A stretch of 9,768 bases of DNA, from positions 1 through 9,768 of the forward strand of contig JAFRWQ010000043.1 in the NCBI GenBank assembly GCA_017437925.1. Reading direction: 5' to 3'. Source of the DNA: Bacillota bacterium (lineage in GTDB: Bacteria; Bacillota_A; Clostridia; Peptostreptococcales; Anaerovoracaceae). Positions 1-7,395 of this stretch are shown one piece after another; positions within the stretch are counted from its first letter, which is position 1; every line of letters begins with the position of its first letter. The translations under genes and the position numbers were made by a program. The notes under the pieces were generated by a model. It was not told where the DNA came from, searched no databases, and saw only the letters and a program-made list of their open reading frames with translations.

Positions 1-65
1 CGAAAAGTCCAGTATATGTTTTTCTTCGCGGATCCCCCGTGGGGATTCCCGGTATTGTAGAGCAT
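1..65 (-). CDS. cobD: Possible start of cobD, L-threonine-O-3-phosphate decarboxylase (3'-partial)
   Basis: Only about 21 codons are visible before the window edge. They read MLYNTGNPHGGS and onward, resembling the start of Salmonella-type CobD (MALFNTAHGGN), a PLP-dependent enzyme that makes (R)-1-amino-2-propanol phosphate for CbiB. The expected later motif DFSxNxNP would fall at or beyond the edge and is not seen; the last visible residues (WTF then Arg) are not a clear match. The ATG at 65 has GAGG eight bases upstream. An in-frame ATG at 122, with GAAGG only four bases upstream, would add 19 residues and leave just 29 bp after cbiB; codons between the two starts (CCT, CAA, CAT, AGT) are unlike the operon's preferred ones, so I favour 65. 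The position after cbiB supports the call, but the evidence is short. Confidence 0.42.
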   Translation of the reverse strand, partial: MLYNTGNPHGGSAKKNIYWTF

Positions 66-151
66 GGCGTTTGCCTCGGTATGCGTTTGAGGATCGGCAG
101 GGAGCTTACTAAAGGTCTGCATACTGCCTTCGAAATACAGCCCGGATCTCG

Positions 152-1123
152 CTAAAAGCCTGCGATATTTAACGCCGCCAGCCTTGCCGCCGAGAAGAGC
201 AGCAGGGCCAGGAAGGAGGCCAGGTACATTATCCGGCAGCTCCTTTCGATGTCCTTAGCCTCTATGGGACGCAGGGGGTCCCCTATATGCTCCTTTTTGT
301 GGAGCACCCCGCCGTAGCTGGCGTCGCCGGCCAGCTGAAGCCCCAGCAGTCCCGCGCAGGCGGCCTCGGTCTGGGCCGAATTGGGGCTGGCGTGCTTGTA
401 CCTGTCGCGCCTGAATATCCTGAGGCCGTTCTTCGCGTCAAAGCCCAGCAGGGCTCCCGCCGCTATCATCAGCAGGGCCGAGACGCGGGCGGGGATATAG
501 TTGAAGGCGTCGTCGGCTTTCGCGGGGACGCGGCCGAAGTCGGTGTAGGGCGGGTCTATGTAGCCCACCATGGAGTCCATGGTGTTGACCGCCTTGTACA
601 TCATTGCCAGGGGAGCTCCCCCTATGGCGGCGAAAAACAGGGGGGCGATGACCCCGTCGGAGGTGTTTTCGGCCACGGTCTCAACGGCCGCCCGGGCGAC
701 TCCGGCTTCGTCCAGCTTTTCGGTGTCGCGGCCGACGATCATGGACACATCCTTTCTCGCGGCCTTAAGATCTCCGCTCTCAAGGGCTTTCGCGACCTCC
801 AAGCTCTCGTCCTTAAGGGATCTGGCGGCAAGCGCCTGCCAGCACATGAGGCTCTCGGCAGCGAGGCGCAGCGGGGCGCCTATCCTTTGGCAGAGGGCCA
901 GTATAAGGGCAGGTATCAGCAGCGAGAGGGAAGCGACAATGATCCACATGAGGGCTCCCGCAGTCCTTTCGCCCTTAGAAGTCTCGGGGAAAGCCCTCCT
1001 CAAGGGCTTTTCAAGAAGGCTCACGGCCCTTCCCATGAGTCTGACCGGGTGGGGGAAGCCCTCCGGGTCACCCACGAAAAAGTCTATGGCGAAACCTATG
1101 GCGAGGGCGCAGGGGCTCGTCAT
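152..1123 (-). CDS. cbiB: Adenosylcobinamide-phosphate synthase CbiB (CobD of aerobic nomenclature), membrane protein
   Basis: Joins the aminopropanol arm (as its phosphate in the anaerobic route) to adenosylcobyric acid, at the inner membrane. The 323 residues match the family length. Motifs: FAIDFFVGDPEGFPHPVRLMG (12-32), ETVAENTSDGVIAPLFF (148-164), AVNTMDSMVGY (178-188), the RYKHASPNSAQTEAACAGLLGL segment (about 242-263) and LAGDASYGG. Hydrophobic stretches likely to be membrane segments lie near residues 56-78, 160-175, 213-229 and 299-318. The ATG at 1123 overlaps the previous stop as ATGA, with AAGGTG eight bases upstream. The partner substrate is made by threonine-phosphate decarboxylase, whose gene may be the next one downstream. 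Confidence 0.96.
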   Translation of the reverse strand: MTSPCALAIGFAIDFFVGDPEGFPHPVRLMGRAVSLLEKPLRRAFPETSKGERTAGALMWIIVASLSLLIPALILALCQRIGAPLRLAAESLMCWQALAARSLKDESLEVAKALESGDLKAARKDVSMIVGRDTEKLDEAGVARAAVETVAENTSDGVIAPLFFAAIGGAPLAMMYKAVNTMDSMVGYIDPPYTDFGRVPAKADDAFNYIPARVSALLMIAAGALLGFDAKNGLRIFRRDRYKHASPNSAQTEAACAGLLGLQLAGDASYGGVLHKKEHIGDPLRPIEAKDIERSCRIMYLASFLALLLFSAARLAALNIAGF

Positions 1124-3108
1124 CTGGCTTCACCTTTTCCCTGAAGGGTGAAGACGTATACGGGGTTCTGGGCCGTCATCATGTTGTAGGGGCCGGCTTT
1201 GCGGCTCTTTGACACGCTTAGCTGCACCGCCTCGGCGCTTTCAAGGGGGAATTCCTTCATGGCCGCGCTGAGCCCGGCCGCGGTCTCCAGGGTCACGGCG
1301 GTCGCGACTATGCGGGCCGAGGGGTTCTTTTTAAGGGCCAGGGCGATGATCTCCCGGGTATTTCCGGAGCTTCCGCCTATGAAGACCCGGTCGGGATCCG
1401 GAAGTCCTTCAAGGGCTTCGGGGGCGCTGCCGCAGACCGTCGTAAGGTTCGAGACTCCGAAGCGCCGGGCGTTTTCTTCGGTGAGAAGGGCGGCCCCGGG
1501 CTTCTTTTCCACGGCATAGACCCGGCCTTTGGAGGCCAGCAGGGCCAGCTCGACGGCAACGGAGCCGGTCCCCGAGCCCACGTCCCAGCAGACCGAGCCG
1601 GCGGAAGGCCTCAGCTTTGAAAGGCAGACCGAGCGCACCTCGCTCTTGGTCATGGGGACGGTCTCTCCGTCCGAGGTGCCTCTTTCAAAGCGCTCGTCGT
1701 CCAGGCCGTAGGTCACGGCGCTGTCGGGACAGGGATTCTCTATGATCACGCAGCTTAAGCTGTCGAATTCTTTACGGACAAGCTCCGCGGGGCTTCCCTC
1801 GCTGAGCTTTTCATCATCCGAGCTGAGCCTTTCGCCTACGGAGAGCCTTGCATTTTCAAGGCCCGAGGCTATGAGCCTCTCGCAGAGCTCATTGACCCCC
1901 CGGCTTCTTCCGGTGAGGACGAAGACCCGCCTGTTTTTCCGGGCAAGGGCCTCGACGGGGCAGTCCCTTCCGTGAAGGCTCACCGCCGGCATATCCTCCC
2001 AGCTCATGCCCAGCCTCGAACAGAGCAGTGAAAGGGAGCTGACGCCGGGCAGGACCCTGAGCCTGCAGCCCGAAAGCAGGGGGAGGAGCTTCTTCGCCCC
2101 GCTGTAAAAACCGGTGTCGCCTGACATGAGGACGGCGAAGCTGCCGTATTCCGGGTGGCTTTCTATGAGCTCCGCGATCTTTTCGGGGACTATCGCTTCA
2201 AACGAGGGCTTGCCGTCCCGGGCAAAGATATCCAGCATGCGGCGGGCTCCAATGAGGCAGCCGGCCTCCCTTACGGCCTCCATGACCTCAAGGGTGAGGC
2301 TTTCCCGGCTTCCGCCGCCGACCCCGGCCACGGTGACAAGGGGCCTTCTCTTCACCCCGAAGCGTTCTTCGAGAAGCTTCACGGTATCCGAAAGGCTCAG
2401 GCCTTCCCTCTGGGGAGGGCGGCCTATTACGACGACTCCCGCCCCGGCTTCTTTTGCGGCCGCGAGCTTCTCATCAAAGCCCCCGGCCTTTCCGCTTTCC
2501 TTCGTTACCAGCCAGGAGGCCCCGCACATGGAGAGGGTCGCCCCGTTCATCTTCTCGCTGAAGGGCCCCTGCATGGCGATGATGCGTGAGGGGGAAAGCC
2601 CCGCTTCTTCGCAGGCCTTGAGGGAGCTTTCCAGGGGCAGGACCCTGGCCCAGACTCTGTCCTTAAAGCCCGAGATCCCGGAAAACGCGGCGATCTCCTT
2701 GCTTCCCGCGGTCAGTAGTATGTTTCCGGGGACGGTATCGAGAAAGCGGGCGGCTTCTTCTGCGTCCGAAACGAAGACGCAGTCTTCGCCCCGGGCGGAA
2801 TCCTCCCGAAGTACCCTTAAGTACTCGGTCCCGGTCCTTTCGCAGGCCGAGGCTATGTTCTCGGTGACCAGGGCGGCGTAGGGATGGGTCGCATCTATGA
2901 CGAGGTCGAAGGCTTCTTCTCTGAAGAGCTCTTCCATGGCCTCTTCGTCCAGCCTTCCCGGTATTACTTTCACTGTGGGCGAAGGCTCGATGAGGGAGCC
3001 TCCGTATTCGGTGGCGGTAAGGGCGGTGAGCAGGACCGGGCCTTCGCTTAAGAAGCCGGCCAGCTCTCTTCCTTCTGTCGTTCCCGCAAAAAGGCAGATC
3101 TTAAACAT
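1120..3108 (-). CDS. cbiJET: Three-domain fusion CbiJ-CbiE-CbiT (cobalt-precorrin-6A reductase, C5- and C15-methyltransferase)
   Basis: A 662-residue protein covering three steps. Residues 1 to about 252 are CbiJ, which reduces cobalt-precorrin-6A to 6B with a nicotinamide cofactor: LFAGTTEGREL (6-16), IDATHPYA (71-78), TAGSKE (133-138) and VTKESG (201-206). After only a few linker residues, 255 to about 460 are CbiE: TVAGVGGGSRESLT (259-272), MSGDTGFYSGA (328-338) and VLPGVSSLSLL (352-362), a methylase of the CbiF/CbiH fold that methylates C5. Residues 475 to about 655 are CbiT: VPMTKSEVR (484-492) and the SAM-binding WDVGSGTGSVAVE (508-520), which methylates C15 and decarboxylates the acetate at C12. 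All three domains look complete. The ATG at 3108 has AGAGG nine bases upstream; a TTG 36 bases further up is open but would add 12 residues that CbiJ lacks. It overlaps cbiH by 8 bp and cbiB by 4 bp (ATGA). CbiE-CbiT fusions are common (CobL type); CbiJ on the front is less usual. Confidence 0.95.
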   Translation of the reverse strand: MFKICLFAGTTEGRELAGFLSEGPVLLTALTATEYGGSLIEPSPTVKVIPGRLDEEAMEELFREEAFDLVIDATHPYAALVTENIASACERTGTEYLRVLREDSARGEDCVFVSDAEEAARFLDTVPGNILLTAGSKEIAAFSGISGFKDRVWARVLPLESSLKACEEAGLSPSRIIAMQGPFSEKMNGATLSMCGASWLVTKESGKAGGFDEKLAAAKEAGAGVVVIGRPPQREGLSLSDTVKLLEERFGVKRRPLVTVAGVGGGSRESLTLEVMEAVREAGCLIGARRMLDIFARDGKPSFEAIVPEKIAELIESHPEYGSFAVLMSGDTGFYSGAKKLLPLLSGCRLRVLPGVSSLSLLCSRLGMSWEDMPAVSLHGRDCPVEALARKNRRVFVLTGRSRGVNELCERLIASGLENARLSVGERLSSDDEKLSEGSPAELVRKEFDSLSCVIIENPCPDSAVTYGLDDERFERGTSDGETVPMTKSEVRSVCLSKLRPSAGSVCWDVGSGTGSVAVELALLASKGRVYAVEKKPGAALLTEENARRFGVSNLTTVCGSAPEALEGLPDPDRVFIGGSSGNTREIIALALKKNPSARIVATAVTLETAAGLSAAMKEFPLESAEAVQLSVSKSRKAGPYNMMTAQNPVYVFTLQGKGEAR

Positions 3109-3832
3109 CGCGGTATCCTCTCGGGGTGACCATTTTGCCCCCAACGGTCTTTGTCATGGCGTTGCCTATGAAAACGGTGCAGAACATGTCGGCGGGGAAG
3201 TCCTTAAGCCGCTTAAGGCTCATGAAATGAAGGCTTTCGCCCTCGCGGCCTATGTTTCTCGCGACGGCGCAGGGGCGGTCTTCGGGAAGGGCCTCAAGCA
3301 GCAGACCGCAGGCCTTTTTGAGGTGGTCGGGCCTTCCCTTGCTGGCGGGGTTGTATATGACTATCGAAAGGTCCGCTTCCGCGGCGGCCTTAAGCCTTTT
3401 TTCTATGAGCTCCCAGGGGGTGAGCCAGTCGGAGAGGCTTATGACGGCGAAGTCGTGGGTTAAGGGAGCCCCGAGGAGGGACGCTCCCGCGCAGGCGGCG
3501 GTAATTCCGGGTATCACCCTGATCTCGGGCTCTTCAGCTTCGCCCCTAAGCTCGTAGACCAGGCCCGCCATGCCGTATATCCCGCTGTCTCCCGAGCAGA
3601 CAAGGCAGACGTCCTTGCCCTCTGATGCGGCCTTGAGGGCAGCCCTGCAGCGCTCGGCTTCTCCCATCATAGGGGTGGAGTAAAACTCCTTGCCGGGGTA
3701 CCAGGGCCTTACAAGGTCAACGTAAAGGGTGTAGCCGGCTATCAGCTCGCAGGCCTTAAGGGCTTCGTCAGCAGCCAGTGTCATGCTTTCCCGGTCTCCC
3801 GGGCCTATTCCGACGACGGTGAGTCTATTCAA
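3101..3832 (-). CDS. cbiH: Cobalt-precorrin-3 C17-methyltransferase CbiH (TTG start)
   Basis: Methylates C17 and promotes ring contraction of cobalt-precorrin-3, giving cobalt-precorrin-4. The 243 residues are typical. Motifs: VVGIGPGDRESMT (6-18), GYTLYVDLV (33-41), VCSGDSGIYGMA (78-89), IPGITAACAGASLLGAPLTHDF (107-128), ISLSDWLTPW (131-140), IYNPASKGRP (159-168) and RNIGREGES (192-200), all characteristic of CbiH/CobJ. The start is a TTG, not an ATG: the sequence reads GGGAGG, six bases, TTG, and translation from it gives the family's usual N-terminus (MNRLTVVGIGPG). The start overlaps the end of cbiG by 8 bp and the stop overlaps the next gene by 8 bp. No CbiK or Fe-S extension, known on some CbiH homologues, is present. 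Confidence 0.95.
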   Translation of the reverse strand: MNRLTVVGIGPGDRESMTLAADEALKACELIAGYTLYVDLVRPWYPGKEFYSTPMMGEAERCRAALKAASEGKDVCLVCSGDSGIYGMAGLVYELRGEAEEPEIRVIPGITAACAGASLLGAPLTHDFAVISLSDWLTPWELIEKRLKAAAEADLSIVIYNPASKGRPDHLKKACGLLLEALPEDRPCAVARNIGREGESLHFMSLKRLKDFPADMFCTVFIGNAMTKTVGGKMVTPRGYRDV

Positions 3833-4868
3833 AGCTTGCCTCCCATTCTTCTTCCGCGACGGCGACGGTGACGCCGTCCAGCACGGTCTTCTTCACAATG
3901 AGCCTCTTCGCTCCCATGAGGGCGGAGCGCTCGCAAACGCAGTCGACGCCTGCGACCTTTTTCACGAAATCGGAGCCGCTGAAATCCCCTTCGAGGGCCG
4001 AAAGCTCCCCGGCGCTGTAAAAGCTCAGGGGAAGGCCCGCCTCTTCGCAGTACTCCCTGATGCCGGCTTCGTCTGCCTTAAGGTCTATGGAAGCCGCGCA
4101 TTTCAGGGCCTTCGGGTCGAGCCCCGCCTCCTTGAGGGCGGTCTCTACGGCCTTTTTGACCCCTTCTTTGCTCACGCCTTTTCTCGATCCCAGGCCCAGG
4201 TGGAGCGCTTTGGGGACCAGCCTGAGGCTCCTGTCAAAGGGCCCGCTGTCCCTCACGCCTATATATATGCCAAGATCCCCCTCGCGGGACGCGAAGGTGC
4301 CTGGGGGAAGGGGACCCTTCACCCCGACCTCGCAGTACAGGGGAAGGTCTCTTTCGAGTATTGCGGCTGAGATCTCTTTAGCGGTCTTGATGCTGCTGAT
4401 GTCAAAGCCTTTTTCGGATGCCCAGGCGTCGGCGGAGAAGCGGGAATTTATGTCGGTCGCGGTGGTTATGACCGCTTTGGACCCCAGGCGCTGGGCAAGA
4501 AGCGACGCCATCCTGTTGGCTCCTCCTATGTGGCCCGAGAGCAGGGGGATGACGAAGCGGCCCGTTTCGTCAAGGCAGAGCACCGCGGGATCGGTCTCCT
4601 TTGACTTTATATGGGGGGCGCAGCATCTCAGCGCTATGCCGGCTGCTCCTATGAAGATCAGGGCGTCAGCCGAGGCGAAGGCTTCGGCGTATAAAGGGGA
4701 GGAGGGGGAGGGTATGGCAAGAAAACCTTCTTTCGCAAGCCTTTCTACCGTATACAGTATTATGTTAACCTTTCGATCATCCCCGTTCGGATCTCCTCCG
4801 AGGACCGTCTTTACCTTTTCAGCCAGCCCGCAGCCTTTCGCGCTGTAAGAGAAAACGCAGTATTTCAT
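3825..4868 (-). CDS. cbiG: Cobalt-precorrin-5A hydrolase CbiG
   Basis: Opens the delta-lactone of cobalt-precorrin-5A and releases the C2 unit as acetaldehyde, the ring-contraction step peculiar to the anaerobic route. With the ATG at 4868 the protein is 347 residues, a normal CbiG length. The N-terminal and central part shows FIGAAGIALR (72-81), SGHIGGANRMA (111-121) and TTATDIN (135-141). The C-terminal domain shows LGLGSRKG (224-231) and SIDLKADEAG (260-269). The frame extends 32 codons further upstream to a TTG at 4964, but that would overlap cbiF by about 95 bp and adds residues unlike CbiG, while CbiG N-termini normally begin like the chosen MKYCVFSYS. An AGGCG-like site lies about six bases upstream. 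The end overlaps cbiH by 8 bp. Confidence 0.95.
   Translation of the reverse strand: MKYCVFSYSAKGCGLAEKVKTVLGGDPNGDDRKVNIILYTVERLAKEGFLAIPSPSSPLYAEAFASADALIFIGAAGIALRCCAPHIKSKETDPAVLCLDETGRFVIPLLSGHIGGANRMASLLAQRLGSKAVITTATDINSRFSADAWASEKGFDISSIKTAKEISAAILERDLPLYCEVGVKGPLPPGTFASREGDLGIYIGVRDSGPFDRSLRLVPKALHLGLGSRKGVSKEGVKKAVETALKEAGLDPKALKCAASIDLKADEAGIREYCEEAGLPLSFYSAGELSALEGDFSGSDFVKKVAGVDCVCERSALMGAKRLIVKKTVLDGVTVAVAEEEWEASFE
3839..3844 (-). promoter_or_regulatory. Ribosome binding site deciding the cbiH TTG start
   Basis: GGGAGG on the minus strand, six bases before the TTG at 3832 and inside the last codons of cbiG. No ATG or GTG in this frame gives the complete SAM-binding N-terminus, so this site fixes the TTG as the start. 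Confidence 0.8.
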
Positions 4869-4869
4869 G

Positions 4870-5631
4870 CTATTCGCCTGCCTTTGCCTTTCTGAAGCCC
4901 GTGGTGAAGGCCGGGTCGTAGAGCAGTGAGCGCCCGTACTCTCCCTCAAGGCAGCCCCCGACAATTATGAGGGCGGTATTCTTTATTCCGGCTTCCTTCG
5001 CCGTCCTGTCCAGGCTTCCCGCAGTGCAGCGCAGGACCTTCTCATCGGGCCGGCTGGCCTTGTAAACTATCGCGGCGGGGGTATCGGGGCTTATGCCTCC
5101 GGCCAGCAGCTCCCTCTGCAGCTTTTCGGTCAGGGAAGCGCTTAAGAACAGCACCATGGTCGAGCCGTGGGCCGCCAGGGACTCTATGCTCTCCCTTTCC
5201 GGGACGGGGGTCCTGCCCGCCGTCCTTGAGATTATAACGGTCTGGCTCACTCCCGGCAGGGTGTATTCGGCCTTAAGCGCCGCCGCGGCCCCGCAGAATG
5301 AGCTGACGCCGGGGCAGACGTCGTATACTATCCCCAGCTCTTCGAGGGCGTCGAACTGCTCTCTGACTGCCCCGTAAAGGCTTGGATCCCCGCTGTGGAG
5401 GCGCACCGTCGTAAGGCCTTCGTTTTCTGCCTTTTTGACCGCATCAATGACCTCTTCCAGGGTCATCTTCGAGCTGTCCAGCAGGACCGCTCCTTCTTTC
5501 GCGCCGGCAAGAAGGGCCGGGTCCACCAGGGAACCCGCGTATATTATGACGTCGGCCTCGGAGATGAGCCTCGCTCCTCTTAAGGTGATAAGGTCGGCGG
5601 CTCCGGGACCCGCTCCCACAAAATGGACCAT
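4870..5631 (-). CDS. cbiF: Cobalt-precorrin-4 C11-methyltransferase CbiF
   Basis: Uses S-adenosylmethionine to methylate C11 of cobalt-precorrin-4, giving cobalt-precorrin-5A. The 253 residues are typical of this tetrapyrrole-methylase family. Motifs: VGAGPGAADLIT (5-16), AGSLVDP (32-38), RLHSGDPSLYGA (77-88), CPGVSSFCGAAAAL (106-119) and the CbiF-specific ISRTAGRTPVPE (134-145). These separate it from CbiL, CbiH and CbiE, which share the fold. The ATG at 5631 directly follows the cbiC-cbiD stop and has the strong AGGGAGGA site seven bases upstream. The stop at 4870 is one base from the cbiG ATG, so the two are probably coupled; CbiG opens the ring of the CbiF product. Confidence 0.96.
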   Translation of the reverse strand: MVHFVGAGPGAADLITLRGARLISEADVIIYAGSLVDPALLAGAKEGAVLLDSSKMTLEEVIDAVKKAENEGLTTVRLHSGDPSLYGAVREQFDALEELGIVYDVCPGVSSFCGAAAALKAEYTLPGVSQTVIISRTAGRTPVPERESIESLAAHGSTMVLFLSASLTEKLQRELLAGGISPDTPAAIVYKASRPDEKVLRCTAGSLDRTAKEAGIKNTALIIVGGCLEGEYGRSLLYDPAFTTGFRKAKAGE

Positions 5632-7395
5632 TTAAGCTTCCTCCCTGAAGTGTTTGAGCAGGACGGGGGCGTTTTCGGTCTCAAGCAGCAGGCCGAATTC
5701 CCCCGAAAATACCATGGCGCCGGTCTTTAAGGCGCCTTTCGTCCTGTTTTCGAGCATGAAGGCGATCTTCTTTTCAAGCCTTTTCATGGCCGGTCCCAGC
5801 AGGCCTTCATCCTTGATGATCTCAAGAGCCCCGTCGCAGGTGACGCAGCCGAGGACTTCCGAGATCTTTCCGGGGCTCAGGCCCTCTGCTCCCGCGCAGG
5901 ACGCCAGTATCTCCATGCGGCAGTCCCCGTACTTTGAGTGGGTGTTGAAGAGGCCTCCGGCCAGCTTGACCAGTTTTCCGACGTGGCCCACTATGAGGAC
6001 CCCCTTAAACCCCATATCAATGCACATATCGAGGCTTTCGCCTATGTAGTTGGAGACCGGGACCGCAGTCTCGGGCGGTATGCGCAGGCTGCTTTTTATG
6101 TATTCGGCGCCTATGTTGCCGGGGGTCAGCAGGGCGTATTCGGCGCCCATCTCTCTCTTCTGCCTCAGGCTTATCCTGACGGTCTCGATCAGGGCGTCCT
6201 CGCTCATGGGGTCGACTATGCCGGTGGTGCCCAGTATCGAGATGCCTCCGACTATGCCGAGGCGCGGATTGAAGGTCTTTTTGGCCAGTTCTTCGCCCTC
6301 GGGAGCCGAGATCACGGCCTTAAGGCCGCCTTCCGCGCCGCTCATGCTCAGGACTTCGGTCAGGGCTTCCGCGATCTGCTTTCTGGGTCCCGAGTTGATG
6401 GCGGCGTCTCCGACGGGCCTGTCCAGTCCCTTCATGGTGACTCTTCCTATGCCTTTTCCGCCTTCTATGACTATGCCGGGCTCCTTCGTCCTGCTGACTT
6501 CGGAATAGATGAGTATGCCGTCGGTCACGTCGGGGTCGTCTCCGCTGTCCTTTTTTATCGCGCAGCTTACCCTGTCTTCGGATATACTGACGTCGGCAAG
6601 TTCGAGCTTCAGGCTTATGCCCCTCGGTGTCACAACGCTTATATTTTCAAGCTTTTTGCCGGTCAGCAGCATGAGGGCGGCGGCCTTTGACGCGGCCGCG
6701 GCGCAGGTGCCCGTGGTGTAGCCCAGCCTCAGGCTCTTTCCGCCCTTGACCACGTACTGTTCGCGCGGCCCGTTTCCGATCTGATAGAGCAGGGCGTTGC
6801 ATATGGCGGCAGCGACGTTGCTTCCTCCCTTGCGGCCTCTTGCGACTATGAAGGGGGCCCCGGAGCCTTCGATTATCCGCTCCTTGCTTTCCGCTACATT
6901 TACGAAACCCACCGGGACCCCAATGATGAGGGCGGGGGAGAGCCTGCCTTCGTCCATCAGTTCTTTGATGCGAAGAAGGGCGGTCGGAGCGTTTCCTATG
7001 GCGAAGATGCACGGTCTTTCGAGCTTTGCGGCCTTTTCCATGGAGACAGAGGCCCGGGTCACGCCTCTCGTCTTAGCCTCGGCTGCGACGTCCTCGTCGG
7101 ACATGAAGCAGAAGACTTCTCCTCCCAGCCTTGCCAGGGCCGCCTTGTTGATCCCGGCCTTCGCCATCTGGGTGTCGGTCACTATGCAGCAGCCCGCTTT
7201 GAGAGCCTCTATGCCCCTGCTCACCGCATGGTCCGAAAAGACCAGGTTCTCCGCGTAGTCGAGGTCGGCGGTGGTGTGTACGGCCCTTTTGATCACGGCT
7301 TCGTTCTCGGGGTCGAGGCAGCGGCCTTCGAGCATTTCGCTTATGATCTCAAAACTGCGCTTTTCTATCTCAGCGGGGCTGATGATCCCGTTCAT
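5632..7395 (-). CDS. cbiCD: Fused CbiC (cobalt-precorrin-8 methylmutase) and CbiD (cobalt-precorrin-5B C1-methyltransferase)
   Basis: A 587-residue two-domain enzyme. The N-terminal domain (1 to about 206) is CbiC, which moves the C11 methyl group to C12, converting cobalt-precorrin-8 to cobyrinate. It shows the catalytic-His motif AVHTTADLDY (His40), IGNAPTAL (133-140), GVPVGFVNVAESK (159-171) and ARGRKGGSN (185-193). After a linker of about 11 residues, CbiD (about 218-587) begins with RLGYTTGTCAAAASKAA (223-239) and continues with KKDSGDDPDVTDG (281-293), the GTTGIVDPMSE region (389-399) and GHVGKLVKLAGG (470-481). CbiD methylates C1 of cobalt-precorrin-5B with S-adenosylmethionine. Both domains are full length, with no stop or frameshift between them. 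The ATG at 7395 follows AAAGGAG ten bases upstream; the start lies within the end of cbiA and the TAA abuts the cbiF ATG. CbiD marks the anaerobic pathway, since aerobic organisms use CobF. Confidence 0.96.
   Translation of the reverse strand: MNGIISPAEIEKRSFEIISEMLEGRCLDPENEAVIKRAVHTTADLDYAENLVFSDHAVSRGIEALKAGCCIVTDTQMAKAGINKAALARLGGEVFCFMSDEDVAAEAKTRGVTRASVSMEKAAKLERPCIFAIGNAPTALLRIKELMDEGRLSPALIIGVPVGFVNVAESKERIIEGSGAPFIVARGRKGGSNVAAAICNALLYQIGNGPREQYVVKGGKSLRLGYTTGTCAAAASKAAALMLLTGKKLENISVVTPRGISLKLELADVSISEDRVSCAIKKDSGDDPDVTDGILIYSEVSRTKEPGIVIEGGKGIGRVTMKGLDRPVGDAAINSGPRKQIAEALTEVLSMSGAEGGLKAVISAPEGEELAKKTFNPRLGIVGGISILGTTGIVDPMSEDALIETVRISLRQKREMGAEYALLTPGNIGAEYIKSSLRIPPETAVPVSNYIGESLDMCIDMGFKGVLIVGHVGKLVKLAGGLFNTHSKYGDCRMEILASCAGAEGLSPGKISEVLGCVTCDGALEIIKDEGLLGPAMKRLEKKIAFMLENRTKGALKTGAMVFSGEFGLLLETENAPVLLKHFREEA
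5639..5646 (-). promoter_or_regulatory. Strong ribosome binding site of cbiF
   Basis: AGGGAGGA on the minus strand, seven bases before the cbiF ATG and within the final codons of cbiC-cbiD. With the stop and start directly abutting (TAAATG), a terminating ribosome could reinitiate here. Confidence 0.75.

Noticed and set aside
30..49. G+C-rich hairpin (GGATCCCC, loop, GGGGATTCC with one bulge) that could be a terminator after cbiB
   Set aside because: On the minus strand it is followed by an A-rich stretch, not a T run, and it lies inside the probable start of the next gene.
287..1144. Long plus-strand open frames opposite cbiB (also 570-1151)
   Set aside because: The minus-strand CbiB reading has family motifs throughout; the plus-strand products show no recognisable motif and arise from G+C-rich codon use.
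2114..2881. Plus-strand open frame of 255 codons opposite the CbiJ and CbiE domains
   Set aside because: Ser/Ala/Pro-rich low-complexity translation, no recognised family, and fully antisense to conserved domains.
3109..3144. 12-codon upstream extension of cbiJ-E-T to a TTG
   Set aside because: CbiJ starts at its dinucleotide-binding strand, matching the ATG at 3108, which has its own binding site.
4869..4964. 32-codon upstream extension of cbiG to a TTG
   Set aside because: It would overlap cbiF by about 95 bp, adds residues unlike CbiG, and the ATG at 4868 gives the usual N-terminus.
5938..6690. Plus-strand open frame of 250 codons opposite CbiD (and similar ones at 4060-4848 and 8168-9106)
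   Set aside because: Shadow frames of conserved minus-strand genes, with no motif or gene context.
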